Numbered from the stretch's first letter, positions 52,427-61,950 are shown. The stretch is 64,000 nucleotides of DNA from Kaistella montana (GCF_024436175.1 NZ_JANFQP010000002.1:724996-788995); one strand, 5' to 3'. Notes: generated by a model from the sequence alone, not told the origin. A program made the numbers and translations.

Positions 52427-53662
52427 TTGAAATTTTTCTACAACATATTTGTTTCATTACTTATTTTCGCCATGAAAATCGGTGCGATTTTTAATTATAA
52501 ATTGAAAAAAGGATTAGCTGGAAGAAGGCAATCTTGTGAAATCGTAAAGTCTAAATTTTCTACTGATGATCAGGTGATTTGGATGCATGCAGCGAGTCTA
52601 GGCGAATACGAACAAGGGCTTCCTGCTTTGGAAAAATTGAAAGAAAAACTTCCTAATCACAAAATCCTCATTACTTTTTTTTCGCCTTCAGGATATGAAA
52701 ATGTGATTCATAAAAACACCATTGCCGATGCGATTTGCTATTTGCCTTTCGATAAAAAAATCTGGATAAACGAATTTACATCTCATTTCAAAACCGATAT
52801 TTTTTTCACTGTAAAATATGATTATTGGTACAATTTGTTGGCCGATTTAAAACAGAAGGACGCTAAAATTTATGTCGTTTCCGCACTTTTTTATGAAACA
52901 CAGGTTTTTTTCAAAGCTTACGGGAATTGGTTTGTGGAGCAACTTTCGAAGAATGTAAATTGGTTTTTTCATCAAACCAAACATTCAACTGCTTTGGCGA
53001 AAAGTATCGGACTGAAAAATTCATTAACCGCAGGAGATACGAGATTTGACCGCGTTAAAAAGTTGAGAGAAAGAGATAATTTTGTGGATTGTATCGACGA
53101 TTTTAAACAAAATAAAAAGACTATTGTTTTCGGAAGTTCGTGGGAATCCGAAGAACGATTAGCGGAAATTGTTGCCTCGAAAAATCGGGATTTGAAAATG
53201 ATTATTGCGCCACACGATTTGAAAAGGGTAGAAAATCTAAAAAAGATTTTTCCGAATGCAATTCTTTATTCCCAAATAACAAATCCTCAGATTTTTTCAT
53301 CTTCCAACGTGCAAGTTCTCATCATTGATTGCATCGGTTTGCTTTCCAAATTGTATTCTTATGCCGATTTGGCCGTGGTTGGAGGAGGTTTTCACTCGAA
53401 AGGATTGCATAATATTTTGGAAGCTGCAACCTTCGGAATTCCCGTTCTTTTTGGTGATCAATATCTGAAAAACCCAGAAGCAGATGAGTTGATTGCGCAA
53501 CATGGAGGGAAATCTTTTGAGGATGAATTTTTCGCTGCGCCTTATATTCTAAACCTTCTAAATGACGAAGAATCGCTAAAAAAAATGAGCGAAAATGCCA
53601 GAAATTTCATCGATTCGCAACCGAATGCTTCAGATATTATTTTGAATAAAATTTTATCGTAA
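52427..53662 (+). CDS. waaA: 3-deoxy-D-manno-octulosonic acid (Kdo) transferase
   Basis: Adds Kdo to lipid A precursor in lipopolysaccharide synthesis at the inner membrane. The 411-residue protein has an N-terminal membrane anchor and the KdtA/WaaA pattern. GLAGRRQSCEIV starts the conserved part, VIWMHAASLGEYEQGLPALEKL (about 45-66) is the first motif, and the GT-B C-domain carries VFGSSWESEE and VVGGGFHSKGLHNILEAATFGIPVLFG. The start is TTG: the first ATG (residue 17) would remove half of the membrane anchor. Its stop overlaps the convergent hypothetical gene by 9 bases. Confidence 0.93.
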   Translation: MKFFYNIFVSLLIFAMKIGAIFNYKLKKGLAGRRQSCEIVKSKFSTDDQVIWMHAASLGEYEQGLPALEKLKEKLPNHKILITFFSPSGYENVIHKNTIADAICYLPFDKKIWINEFTSHFKTDIFFTVKYDYWYNLLADLKQKDAKIYVVSALFYETQVFFKAYGNWFVEQLSKNVNWFFHQTKHSTALAKSIGLKNSLTAGDTRFDRVKKLRERDNFVDCIDDFKQNKKTIVFGSSWESEERLAEIVASKNRDLKMIIAPHDLKRVENLKKIFPNAILYSQITNPQIFSSSNVQVLIIDCIGLLSKLYSYADLAVVGGGFHSKGLHNILEAATFGIPVLFGDQYLKNPEADELIAQHGGKSFEDEFFAAPYILNLLNDEESLKKMSENARNFIDSQPNASDIILNKILS

Positions 53663-54280
53663 AAATCCTTTATTTTTAATGTCTTTAATAATCAAATCAA
53701 AATTTTCAGGAATGTTTTCTGAACGCAGCCAATTGAAATCGATTCCGTTATTGATGAATAATTTCTCCAAATATCTGTTTTCGTGAACTTTACCGTCGAT
53801 TTTTTCTAAAATTTCATCAAATTCCATCCAATAATCTTCGTCGATTTTTTTGATGAGCAACAAAGCGCGAACGATTTTGTTAATCAAGTAAATGTAGAGT
53901 TTATAGACGTTGTCGAATCTTTGATGCGCGAAAGATTCGTTGTTTTCTAAAATTTCATTCACCAAAAAAAGATTCAAGTAAACTTCCCCGAATTTGTCGG
54001 TCGTCACTTTCAAATGTTCGGTAATTTCGGCGCTAATTCCGCGGATAATAGTAAGATAATATTTTGAATTTCCGATATATTTGGCGGCCAACATTGCTTT
54101 TTCGCGAATGTTTTCTTCCATTTTTTCTCTTTTTTGATCGGTAGTTTCAGGATCAATCAGTTCAAAATAGAGCTTTTTCGAGAGCAATTTGTCTTTTTTT
54201 AGCAATCGAAAAATTAATCGGTCTTTTTCAACCGACGAAAATTCACTTAAAGCTTGTTTAAATTCCTTGGAATATTCCAT
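53654..54280 (-). CDS. Conserved cytoplasmic protein of unknown function
   Basis: A 208-residue, highly charged, mostly helical protein without signal or membrane segment. It starts MEYSKEFKQALSEFSSVEKD and contains a run of amphipathic helices (for example REKMEENIREKAMLAAKYIG, about 61-80). No catalytic motif or known domain is recognised. It converges on waaA with a 9-base overlap of the two coding ends. A broken glycosyltransferase lies directly upstream on the same strand. The AT content resembles its neighbours, so recent import is not suggested. Confidence 0.75.
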   Translation of the reverse strand: MEYSKEFKQALSEFSSVEKDRLIFRLLKKDKLLSKKLYFELIDPETTDQKREKMEENIREKAMLAAKYIGNSKYYLTIIRGISAEITEHLKVTTDKFGEVYLNLFLVNEILENNESFAHQRFDNVYKLYIYLINKIVRALLLIKKIDEDYWMEFDEILEKIDGKVHENRYLEKLFINNGIDFNWLRSENIPENFDLIIKDIKNKGFLR

Positions 54281-54342
54281 TAATTAAAAAGTTTTGAATA
54301 TTTCTTAAATCCGTTGAAAGCGCAATTGATATTACAGTGATT

Positions 54343-54543
54343 TCAAAGTTTATTTTCAGAGTTAGTGTGATTTATCTTACTGTCTTTAAGTTTTTGAATT
54401 ATCTCCACCGAATCGTCCGTAGATTGATTATCGGTAATCAGCCATTCTCAATCGGTGAAAGTTTGCGCAAAGACCGAATCAATCGTTTGAGCCAAAAATT
54501 TGGAGGAATTATAGACGGGCGTGATGATGGAAACTTCGGGCAT
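54343..54543 (-). pseudogene. Glycosyltransferase family 2 remnant
   Basis: The minus strand reads MPEVSIITPVYNSSKFLAQT from the ATG at 54543, the unmistakable N-terminus of a GT-2 glycosyltransferase. It continues IDSVFAQTFTD, then a TGA stop (54448-54450) where the family has Trp, then EWLITDNQSTDDSVEIIQK in the same frame, including the DNxSxD nucleotide-sugar motif. After about 60 codons homology ends and a second stop follows (54343). Both an internal stop and loss of more than two-thirds of the gene show that it is dead. It lies between two intact genes and would not be called by ordinary ORF finding. Confidence 0.85.
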
Positions 54544-54640
54544 CAAATTTTTATCTTAAATTTTCACAAATTTACAATTATTAGTTTGATTTAAAATCCA
54601 TTGTAAAATCTTAAATTTGTGGCTTATTTAAAATTAAAAC

Positions 54641-57454
54641 ATGTTTTACGATCATCAATCGATAGAAAAGAAGTGGCAGAAATTCTGGGAAGAAAATCAA
54701 ACCTACAAAACCGAAAACAAAACCGATAAACCGAAATTTTATGTTTTGGATATGTTTCCTTATCCATCTGGAGCGGGTTTACACGTTGGTCATCCGCTAG
54801 GTTACATCGCTTCCGATATTTATGCGCGATTCAAAAGACATCAAGGATTTAATGTGTTGCATCCTGTAGGTTACGATTCTTTCGGTTTACCAGCAGAGCA
54901 ATATGCGATTCAAACCGGAACGCACCCGGCGATTACTACTGAACAGAATATTAATCGTTACGAAGAACAATTAAGAAAAATCGGTTTTTCTTTCGACTGG
55001 AGTAGAGAAGTGAGAACTTCCGATGCTTCCTATTATCAATGGACACAATGGATTTTTATTGAATTATTTCATTCTTGGTACAATAAAAATACAGATAAAG
55101 CAGAATCCATCGAGACTTTGGTGGAACATTTTTCAAAATTTGGAACAGAAAATCTTTCGGCAGTTCAAAATGATGAATTAAATTTTACCGCTGAAGATTG
55201 GAAAAATGCTTCAGAACTCGATCAGCAAGATATTTTATTGAATTACAGATTAGCGTACAGAGCGGAAACTACCGTGAATTGGTGTCCAGCTTTGGGAACT
55301 GTTTTAGCGAATGATGAGGTGAAAGACGGAAAATCTGAAAGAGGAGGATTCCCAGTTTTCCAGAAGAAAATGATGCAATGGAGCATGAGAATTACGGCTT
55401 ATTCTGAAAGATTGTTGCAAGGTTTGAAAACTTTGGACTGGCCACAACCTTTGAAAGATTCTCAGGAATATTGGATTGGGAAATCACAAGGAGCGGCTGT
55501 GAAATTCAATGTTTCAGGAATTGATGAGCAAATTGAAGTTTTTACAACTCGTCCTGATACTATTTTTGGGGCAACTTTTATGGTTTTGGCACCAGAAAAT
55601 CCTTTGGTTGAAAAGTTGACGACTCCAGAGCAAAAAACTGAAGTTGAAAATTATATAGAAGAAACTTCCAAAAAAACAGAACGTGATAGAATGGCAGACG
55701 TGAAAAACGTTTCAGGAGCGTTCACGGGAAGTTATGCGGTAAATCCTTTCACAGGGAAGAATATCCCGATTTATATTTCAGATTATGTGTTGATGGGTTA
55801 CGGAACGGGTGCTGTAATGGCGGTTCCAGCGCACGATGAACGCGATCATCGTTTTGCGAAAAAATTCGGTTTAGAAATCATCAATGTGATTGAAAACGAT
55901 TTCGATATTCAAGAAGAATCTTATGATTCTAAAGATTCAGTTTGTGTAAATTCTGAATTTTTGAACGGAATGAATTATAATGATGCGAAAGCAAAAATTA
56001 TTTCCGAAATCGAAAAAATGGGAATTGGTCACGGAACCACGAATTATAGACAGCGTGATGCGATTTTCTCCAGACAAAGATATTGGGGAGAACCTGTTCC
56101 AGTATATTATAAAGAAGGAATGCCTTATACTTTGCCCGTTTCTGCATTGCCTTTAGAATTGCCAGAAGTTGAAAAATATTTGCCAACTGAAGACGGAGAC
56201 CCGCCATTAGGAAATGCGAAAAATTTCGCTTGGGACGAAACAAACCAAAAAGTAGTTGCTGTAGATTTAATTGATGAAAAAACTGTTTTCCCGATTGAAC
56301 TTTCTACGATGCCAGGTTGGGCAGGAAGTTCTTGGTATTTCTTGAGATACATGGATCCGAAAAATACTGAGGTTTTCGCGGATAAAAACTTAACAGATTA
56401 TTGGGGACAGGTCGATTTATATATTGGCGGAAGCGAACACGCAACTGGTCACTTATTGTATTCTCGTTTTTGGAATATGTTCTTAAAAGACAGAAATTAC
56501 ATCAATCACGATGAACCTTTTCAAAAATTGATTAATCAAGGAATGATTTTGGGAATGAGTGCGTTTGTTTTCAGAATCGATGGAACCAATCAATTCGTTT
56601 CTAAAAATTTAGCCAAAGATTACACTACCCAAAAAATTCATGTGGATGTTTCTTTATTGAAAGGAACAAGCGATGAATTAGACCTTGAGAAATTCAAAAA
56701 TTGGCGTTCCGAATTTGCGGATGCTGAATTTGTGCTTGAAGACGGAAAATACATCACCGAAAGGGAAGTGGAAAAAATGTCGAAATCAAAATACAATGTG
56801 GTCAATCCTGACGATATTTGTGAAGAATACGGCGCAGATTGTTTGAGATTGTATGAAATGTTCCTCGGGCCATTAGAACAATCAAAGCCTTGGAACACGC
56901 AAGGTTTAAGTGGAGTTTACGGATTTTTGAAAAAATTCTATAATCTATATTATAATGGAGATGTTTTCGAAGTTTCTGAAGAAGAGCCGACCAAAGAAGA
57001 GTATAAAGTACTTCATACCTTAATAAAGAAAGTATTTTCGGATATCGATCAGTTCTCTTTCAATACTTCGGTTTCGTCATTTATGATTGCGGTAAATGAG
57101 TTTCAGAAGCTTAAAACTAATAAGAGAAAAATCTTGGAAGCACTTGCAATCGTAGTTTCTCCTTATGCGCCACATATTTCGGAAGAACTTTGGGAGCAAT
57201 TGGGACATCAGACTTCTATTGAGTTCGAAAAATTCCCGGAATTTGATGAAAAATATTTGGTAGAAGACGAAATCGAGTATCCAGTAAGCTTTAATGGGAA
57301 GATGAGGTTCAAATTGACCTTGCCTGCAGATTTATCGGCGCAGGAAATCGAAGAAGCTGCATTGAAAGATGTTCGTGTTTTGCAACAATTAGCAGGAAAT
57401 AATCCTAAAAAGATCATCATAGTCCCGAAAAAAATAATTAATATTGTAATATAA
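54641..57454 (+). CDS. leuS: Leucyl-tRNA synthetase
   Basis: Charges tRNA-Leu with leucine. The 937-residue class I synthetase has the HIGH signature as HVGH at 48-51 (in PSGAGLHVGHPLGY) and KMSKS at 712-716. The CP1 editing domain carries FTTRPDTIFGATF and MAVPAHDERDHRFAKKF. The C-terminal anticodon-binding and LeuRS-specific domains follow. The insertion before the KMSKS loop (about residues 640-700) is usual for bacterial LeuRS. Its start is the first ATG after a TAAATTTG box (54612-54619). It stands alone. Confidence 0.96.
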   Translation: MFYDHQSIEKKWQKFWEENQTYKTENKTDKPKFYVLDMFPYPSGAGLHVGHPLGYIASDIYARFKRHQGFNVLHPVGYDSFGLPAEQYAIQTGTHPAITTEQNINRYEEQLRKIGFSFDWSREVRTSDASYYQWTQWIFIELFHSWYNKNTDKAESIETLVEHFSKFGTENLSAVQNDELNFTAEDWKNASELDQQDILLNYRLAYRAETTVNWCPALGTVLANDEVKDGKSERGGFPVFQKKMMQWSMRITAYSERLLQGLKTLDWPQPLKDSQEYWIGKSQGAAVKFNVSGIDEQIEVFTTRPDTIFGATFMVLAPENPLVEKLTTPEQKTEVENYIEETSKKTERDRMADVKNVSGAFTGSYAVNPFTGKNIPIYISDYVLMGYGTGAVMAVPAHDERDHRFAKKFGLEIINVIENDFDIQEESYDSKDSVCVNSEFLNGMNYNDAKAKIISEIEKMGIGHGTTNYRQRDAIFSRQRYWGEPVPVYYKEGMPYTLPVSALPLELPEVEKYLPTEDGDPPLGNAKNFAWDETNQKVVAVDLIDEKTVFPIELSTMPGWAGSSWYFLRYMDPKNTEVFADKNLTDYWGQVDLYIGGSEHATGHLLYSRFWNMFLKDRNYINHDEPFQKLINQGMILGMSAFVFRIDGTNQFVSKNLAKDYTTQKIHVDVSLLKGTSDELDLEKFKNWRSEFADAEFVLEDGKYITEREVEKMSKSKYNVVNPDDICEEYGADCLRLYEMFLGPLEQSKPWNTQGLSGVYGFLKKFYNLYYNGDVFEVSEEEPTKEEYKVLHTLIKKVFSDIDQFSFNTSVSSFMIAVNEFQKLKTNKRKILEALAIVVSPYAPHISEELWEQLGHQTSIEFEKFPEFDEKYLVEDEIEYPVSFNGKMRFKLTLPADLSAQEIEEAALKDVRVLQQLAGNNPKKIIIVPKKIINIVI

Positions 57455-57712
57455 TTTTAGAATTATAAAAAAAAATGCAAAAAAACAATCGTAATAAAAA
57501 GGGGTTAATTTTTATTAATTTTTAAAGGTATTTTTAAAATTGGAAATTATCTTCAAAATTCAAAACAAAAATTACCGATAATGCAATGTTAATGAATGTT
57601 AACCTACAAAAAAAATAATTTTAAAGGAGGTAAATTCTTGCATTATTAAATATTTTGACTTTATTTTACACTCGCAAAATTTAAAAAAATAACAATTATA
57701 ATTTAGTTTAGT

Positions 57713-58579
57713 ATGGAAATGAATGTTTCAAACAACGAGGAGCAAGTAGTTGCTAAAAAGTTAGGGGGATTAAATCCTGCGTTAATAATTCCTATTCTTA
57801 TCGCTATAGGAATTTGTATTTATTTATTTGTTTTGGGTAATCCAGGAAACTTTAAGGCTGATCCAAGACTCGAGGGTCTTTCTTCAGTAAGTTTCTCAGA
57901 TTTAGAAGCAAAAGAATTACATCCAAGCGGATTTATGGGGATTATATATATGGGTGGAATTATCGTTCCTATTCTAATTTCTTTCATGATTATCGTAATT
58001 GTATTCTCTATCGAGCGTGCATTAGTTTTAAGAAAAGCAGCTGGTAAAGGAAATGTTGACAACTTCGTATTAAATGTAAGAAGATTGCTTAACCAAAACA
58101 AAGTAGATGAAGCTTTAGAAGAGTGCGACAGACAAGAAGGTTCTGTAGGTAACGTAGTAAAAGAAGGTTTAACTACCTACAAAGCTTTGGCTCATGATAA
58201 TTCAATGAACAAAGAACAAAAAATGGTAGCGCTTAACAAATCTATTGAAGAAGCTACCACTCTAGAAATGCCAATGCTTGAGAAAAACATGATGATTCTT
58301 TCTACATTAGGTACTGTAGCAACATTAGTAGCGCTATTGGGTACTGTAATCGGGATGATCAAAGCATTTAGTGCATTAGGAGCAGGTGGTGGTACACCAG
58401 ATTCAGCAGCATTATCAATTGGTATCTCTGAAGCACTTGTAAATACCGCATTAGGTATTGGTACTTCTGCAGTAGCGATTATTCTTTATAACTATTTTAC
58501 TTCTAAGATCGACGGACTTACTTTCAAAATTGACGAAATTGCAATGTCAATTCAGCAGTCTTTCGCAGAATTTCACTAA
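57713..58579 (+). CDS. exbB: ExbB/TolQ-type proton channel
   Basis: Inner-membrane proton channel that, with ExbD, powers TonB. The 288-residue protein has a first membrane helix at about 22-41 and a second at about 83-106 (GIIVPILISFMIIVIVFSIE). The conserved MotA/TolQ/ExbB domain spans about 120-275, with EATTLEMPMLEKNMMILSTLGTVATLVALLGTVIGMIKAF. An ALNTALG-like helix follows (SIGISEALVNTALGIGTSAVAI). It is the first gene of exbB-exbD-exbD-tonB. The length fits the Bacteroidota form with its extra N-terminal helix. Confidence 0.94.
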   Translation: MEMNVSNNEEQVVAKKLGGLNPALIIPILIAIGICIYLFVLGNPGNFKADPRLEGLSSVSFSDLEAKELHPSGFMGIIYMGGIIVPILISFMIIVIVFSIERALVLRKAAGKGNVDNFVLNVRRLLNQNKVDEALEECDRQEGSVGNVVKEGLTTYKALAHDNSMNKEQKMVALNKSIEEATTLEMPMLEKNMMILSTLGTVATLVALLGTVIGMIKAFSALGAGGGTPDSAALSIGISEALVNTALGIGTSAVAIILYNYFTSKIDGLTFKIDEIAMSIQQSFAEFH

Positions 58580-58661
58580 GAAATTTTGTATCGATGTTGT
58601 CAGATTTGGTTTTTTATAACCAATCTAAAAACATGAAGTTTAATAATAAAATATAATAATA

Positions 58662-59264
58662 ATGGCGAGAGTCAAACCAAAAAGACATAACATTAGGGTA
58701 GATATGACGGCAATGACCGATGTATCCTTCCTACTCCTTACGTTCTTTATCCTTACGGCTCAGTTTGCAAAACCTGATGTTGAGACGATAACAACGCCAT
58801 CTTCTATCTCTGAAAAGCTTCTTCCGGATGCGAGTTTAATGACTGTGCTTAGTACAACCGACGGCAAATTCTATTTTACTCCCGTTGAAAACGGTACCGA
58901 AAGAATGGCATTGCTAGAAAAAATGGGAGAGAAATATGGAATGAAATTCAATGACCAGGAAAAAGTGGCTTTCACTAAGATTCAGTCAGTAGGAGTTCCA
59001 ATGAATCAATTGAAAGGATATTTAAATCTTTCTGATGATGACCGTAAAGCTTTCAAAAGCCAAACCGGAGTTCCATTGGATAGTACAAATAAACAATTAA
59101 TCGATTGGGTAGAGCAAAGTTTAGCGGTAAATCCTGATTACAAATTAGCAATCAAAGGAGATGTGCAAACCAAGTATCCAAAAGTTAAAGGTTTATTTGA
59201 GGGATTAAGAGATATCGATTTCTTAAAATTCTGGTTAATAACAAGTCAGGAAGTGGCACAATAA
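58662..59264 (+). CDS. exbD: ExbD-type biopolymer transporter (first copy, long form)
   Basis: Partner of ExbB; its membrane helix carries the proton-coupling Asp. The 200-residue protein begins with a basic N-terminus and Asp20 in MTAMTDVSFLLLTFFILTA, the position equivalent to the essential Asp25 of E. coli ExbD. The periplasmic domain (about 40-200) is longer than in the second copy because of an insertion rich in charged residues (about 75-140). It lies 82 bases after exbB and 7 bases before the second exbD, so ExbB may work with a mixed ExbD pair. Confidence 0.92.
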   Translation: MARVKPKRHNIRVDMTAMTDVSFLLLTFFILTAQFAKPDVETITTPSSISEKLLPDASLMTVLSTTDGKFYFTPVENGTERMALLEKMGEKYGMKFNDQEKVAFTKIQSVGVPMNQLKGYLNLSDDDRKAFKSQTGVPLDSTNKQLIDWVEQSLAVNPDYKLAIKGDVQTKYPKVKGLFEGLRDIDFLKFWLITSQEVAQ

Positions 59265-59271
59265 TAAAGAA

Positions 59272-59850
59272 ATGGCAGAAGTACAAGTAAAAGACAACAG
59301 CGGGAAAGGCGGTAAGGTACGCTCGAAAAAGCAGGCACCACACGTAGATTTAACCCCAATGGTGGATTTGGCGTTCCTTTTGATCACATTCTTTATGTTG
59401 GTAACTACTTTCAACAAACCGAATGTGATGGATCTAGGTCTTCCGGCAAAACCGAAAGATCCAACCCAAAAACCACCACCAACAGAGATTGATTTATCCA
59501 ACTCAATTTCTCTAATTATAGGAAAAGACAATAGAATTTTCTATCACCAGTTAGATGCAGCTAGTTTGAACGAACAAACCTTGCAGGAAACAACTTTTGA
59601 TAGAAATGGTATTACTAAAGTAATAGAGCAAGCAAAAGCTAAAGCTAAAGATCAAAGTAAATTTACAGTGATCATCAAGCCTACAGACGATGCAGTATAT
59701 AAGAACTTTGTAGACATTCTTGATGAAATGGCAATTACCAAAAACGAAATATACGGTATTACCGATGTTAAAAGTTGGGAGCAAGCTGTTTATGATAAAA
59801 AAGTGGGTGCTTCTTCAGCGCCGGCAGCTCCTGCAGCTGACACTAAATAG
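59272..59850 (+). CDS. exbD: ExbD-type biopolymer transporter (second copy)
   Basis: A 192-residue ExbD with Asp32 in TPMVDLAFLLITFFMLVT, the proton-coupling position, and one membrane helix (about 33-50). The periplasmic domain runs from about 60 to 180 and ends in an Ala/Pro-rich tail (SSAPAAPAADTK). Two different ExbD proteins downstream of one ExbB are typical of Bacteroidota. They are thought to form a hetero-oligomer, but the division of labour is not established. Confidence 0.92.
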   Translation: MAEVQVKDNSGKGGKVRSKKQAPHVDLTPMVDLAFLLITFFMLVTTFNKPNVMDLGLPAKPKDPTQKPPPTEIDLSNSISLIIGKDNRIFYHQLDAASLNEQTLQETTFDRNGITKVIEQAKAKAKDQSKFTVIIKPTDDAVYKNFVDILDEMAITKNEIYGITDVKSWEQAVYDKKVGASSAPAAPAADTK

Positions 59851-59882
59851 AATGTTTTACTATAATATTTAAAGAAAAATAA

Positions 59883-60722
59883 ATGGCAGAAGATAACACA
59901 TACAACAGTAATCTATCATTAGATGAAATTGTATTTGAAAACAGAAATAAAGCCTACGGAGCATATGATTTGAGAACCAATTACAGATCTGTTCTTACTA
60001 AGGCGTTTATTTTCGGTACCATTCTTTTTTGCGTTGCTGCATTTACACCATTTGTGATAATGAAAATTAAGCAAATGACTGCTAAAGAAACTCAAGAAGT
60101 AAATGCGAAATTGATCGATATTGTACCGGAAGATCCAATTATTGAACAACCGAAGGAAGAGGAACCACCTCCACCACCTCCACCACCAAAAGAGGAACCA
60201 AAACAAGAAATTATTCAGAACGTGGTTCCTGAACCAGTGAAAGCGCCAAAAGTGGAAACTCCACCGCCGCCAATCACAAAACAGTTGGAAACAACTACTG
60301 GTTTGGTTAACCAAGAAGGGGTAAAGACTCCTACTTATACACCACCTCCACCGCCACCAGGTCCAAGTAAATCGACCACTGTGGAAGTGAAGCCTCAAGT
60401 TTCAGAAACTCAGGTGTATACAGAAGTAGAACAGTTGGCAGAATTCCCAGGTGGAATTAACTCCTTCAGAAGCAAAGTACAGAATAATTTTGACACTTCT
60501 GTAATGGAAGGTGATGAAGGAACTGTAAAAACTGAAATTACCTTCGTAGTAGAAAGAGATGGTAGTATCACTGACATAAAAGCAAATGGATCGAATAAAG
60601 ATTTTAATGCAGAAGCAATCAGAACAGTTAAGTCTGTTAAAAACAAATGGGCTCCTGCAAAAATCAACGGTCAAGCTGTACGTTATCGATACAGATTACC
60701 ACTTACAATGCAGTTCGAATAA
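59883..60722 (+). CDS. tonB: TonB energy-transducing protein
   Basis: Spans the periplasm to drive TonB-dependent transporters such as the three SusC proteins in this window. The 279-residue protein has a short cytoplasmic N-terminus with a DEIVFENRNKAYGAYDLR motif typical of Bacteroidota TonB. One membrane helix (about 40-62) and a Pro/Glu-rich spacer follow (about 75-180, with runs of seven and six Pro). The TonB C-terminal domain carries EFPGGINSFRSKV and ITFVVERDGSITDIKA. Being directly behind exbB and both exbD genes, it forms a complete energy module. A strong terminator follows. Confidence 0.93.
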   Translation: MAEDNTYNSNLSLDEIVFENRNKAYGAYDLRTNYRSVLTKAFIFGTILFCVAAFTPFVIMKIKQMTAKETQEVNAKLIDIVPEDPIIEQPKEEEPPPPPPPPKEEPKQEIIQNVVPEPVKAPKVETPPPPITKQLETTTGLVNQEGVKTPTYTPPPPPPGPSKSTTVEVKPQVSETQVYTEVEQLAEFPGGINSFRSKVQNNFDTSVMEGDEGTVKTEITFVVERDGSITDIKANGSNKDFNAEAIRTVKSVKNKWAPAKINGQAVRYRYRLPLTMQFE

Positions 60723-60748
60723 TTCTCAATAAGAATTTTATATTATAA

Positions 60749-60776
60749 AGAGAAGCTTTAGCTTCTCTTTTTTTTA
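60749..60776 (+). terminator. Terminator after exbB-exbD-exbD-tonB
   Basis: AGAGAAGC (60749-60756) pairs perfectly with GCTTCTCT (60761-60768) around a 4-base loop, followed by a T-run. Confidence 0.9.
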
Positions 60777-60783
60777 TTTTTTG

Positions 60784-60791
60784 TATTTTTG
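60784..60791 (+). promoter_or_regulatory. Promoter -7 box before the small membrane protein
   Basis: TATTTTTG matches TAnnTTTG and ends four bases before the ATG at 60796. If used, the transcript would start at or near the ATG and be leaderless or nearly so. No -33 element is evident because the tonB terminator occupies that region. Confidence 0.4.
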
Positions 60792-60795
60792 GCAC

Positions 60796-60993
60796 ATGAT
60801 ATTTAACTGGTTATCACTGATTACAGGATTTTTTTACATCGTTTTAGGAATCGTTGTCATCATTTATAAATTTTTTATTATTTTTCTCGAACCAAATATT
60901 GCGTATGCTTTGGGTGCATTGCTCATTTTGTATGGCATTTTCAGGATTGGTAGAGCGATTTATAGACTTCGGCATGATAAAGATGAAGAATAG
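60796..60993 (+). CDS. Small two-helix membrane protein
   Basis: The ATG at 60796 (the frame extends to a TTG at 60781) gives 65 residues. There are two hydrophobic helices (about 8-30 and 34-52), a YGIFRIGRAIYRLRHDKDEE tail and no cysteine. No family with a known function is recognised. It overlaps the start of the PstS-like lipoprotein gene by 11 bases, so the two are translationally coupled and probably related in role. Confidence 0.75.
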   Translation: MIFNWLSLITGFFYIVLGIVVIIYKFFIIFLEPNIAYALGALLILYGIFRIGRAIYRLRHDKDEE

Positions 60994-61855
60994 TTTTCAC
61001 ATTATTGTTCTTGTATTTTTTACTTTTTTTATTTCATGTAAAAAGAGCGATAGAGTAGTAGATGATCCTCAACAGGGAACCATCACTATTGCTGCGGATG
61101 AGTCTTTCCAAAGTGTTGCCGAAGCGCTTACTGAGAGATATATGGCATTAAACCCTAAAACTAAAATCAATCTTATCATTCAAAAAGAAGATTTAGCGTT
61201 TTTGGATTTGCTTGATCAAAAAGTAAGAGCTATTATTTTATCGAGAGATTTAACAGATGAAGAGAAAGCAGCATTCAAAAAGAAGATTGATATGGACTTG
61301 CTTCCGGGAAAATTTGCTGCCGATGCAGTAGTTTTTGTAGTTCCTAAAAATTCTTCCAGAACAGAGATTTCAATGGAGGAAATAGAAAAAGAACTACAAT
61401 CTGATGAGAAAAAGATTATTTTCGATGGGACCAATTCTAGTAATTTGAATTTTGTTGCGCAGAAACTCAATAAAATCCCTTCTGAATTGAAATTTTCAAT
61501 CATTAAAGGAAATAAGAATGTCATCGAAGAAATCAACAAATATCCAGATAAGATTGGCGTGATTAGTCTTAATACCATCAGCAGACCTTATGATAAAACA
61601 TCCCAAGATTTGAGAAATTCAGTGAAGATTCTTCCGGTTGTTTCGAAAAATATTTCATATACGCCCGAAATCGAAAATATCAGATCACTGAAATATCCGT
61701 TTACCAGAGTATTGTATTTCATCACCAATGAAGCCTATTATGGTTTAGCGAATGGTTTGATTCGGTTTTCTTGTCAACAATTGGGACAAATAGTAGTCTC
61801 CAAAGAAGGCCTTCAACCCTATAATATTTTCAGAAGAGAAGTTCAGATGCGTTAA
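60983..61855 (+). CDS. PstS-like substrate-binding lipoprotein
   Basis: The ATG at 60983 gives 290 residues with lipoprotein signal MKNSFHIIVLVFFTFFISC (Cys19). The mature protein begins GTITIAADESFQSVAEALTERYM, the usual front of a PBP-like (phosphate-binding type) domain. It continues through AVVFVVPKNSSRTEISMEE and FDGTNSSNLNFVAQKL, with no membrane segment. Homologues of PstS bind phosphate, but here no pst transport genes are nearby, so the ligand is open. An in-frame ATG three codons earlier would spoil the signal less than the 60854 frame start, which lies inside the previous gene. Confidence 0.82.
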   Translation: MKNSFHIIVLVFFTFFISCKKSDRVVDDPQQGTITIAADESFQSVAEALTERYMALNPKTKINLIIQKEDLAFLDLLDQKVRAIILSRDLTDEEKAAFKKKIDMDLLPGKFAADAVVFVVPKNSSRTEISMEEIEKELQSDEKKIIFDGTNSSNLNFVAQKLNKIPSELKFSIIKGNKNVIEEINKYPDKIGVISLNTISRPYDKTSQDLRNSVKILPVVSKNISYTPEIENIRSLKYPFTRVLYFITNEAYYGLANGLIRFSCQQLGQIVVSKEGLQPYNIFRREVQMR

Positions 61856-61950
61856 TTTTTATTAAAATTTCGTCTCAGAAGAAAATAATTTACTTTTGGT
61901 ATAAAAATTGGGATACTCGTGACCTAATTATTATTTATTAAACAATTAAA

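Noticed and set aside
54337..54594. An 85-codon plus-strand frame between the unknown minus-strand gene and leuS
   Set aside because: It is the antisense of the glycosyltransferase remnant, whose minus-strand reading shows clear homology.
59919..60398. A 159-codon minus-strand frame rich in Trp and Phe
   Set aside because: It is the antisense of the Pro-rich spacer of tonB (CCA/CCT codons read as Trp/Arg on the other strand).
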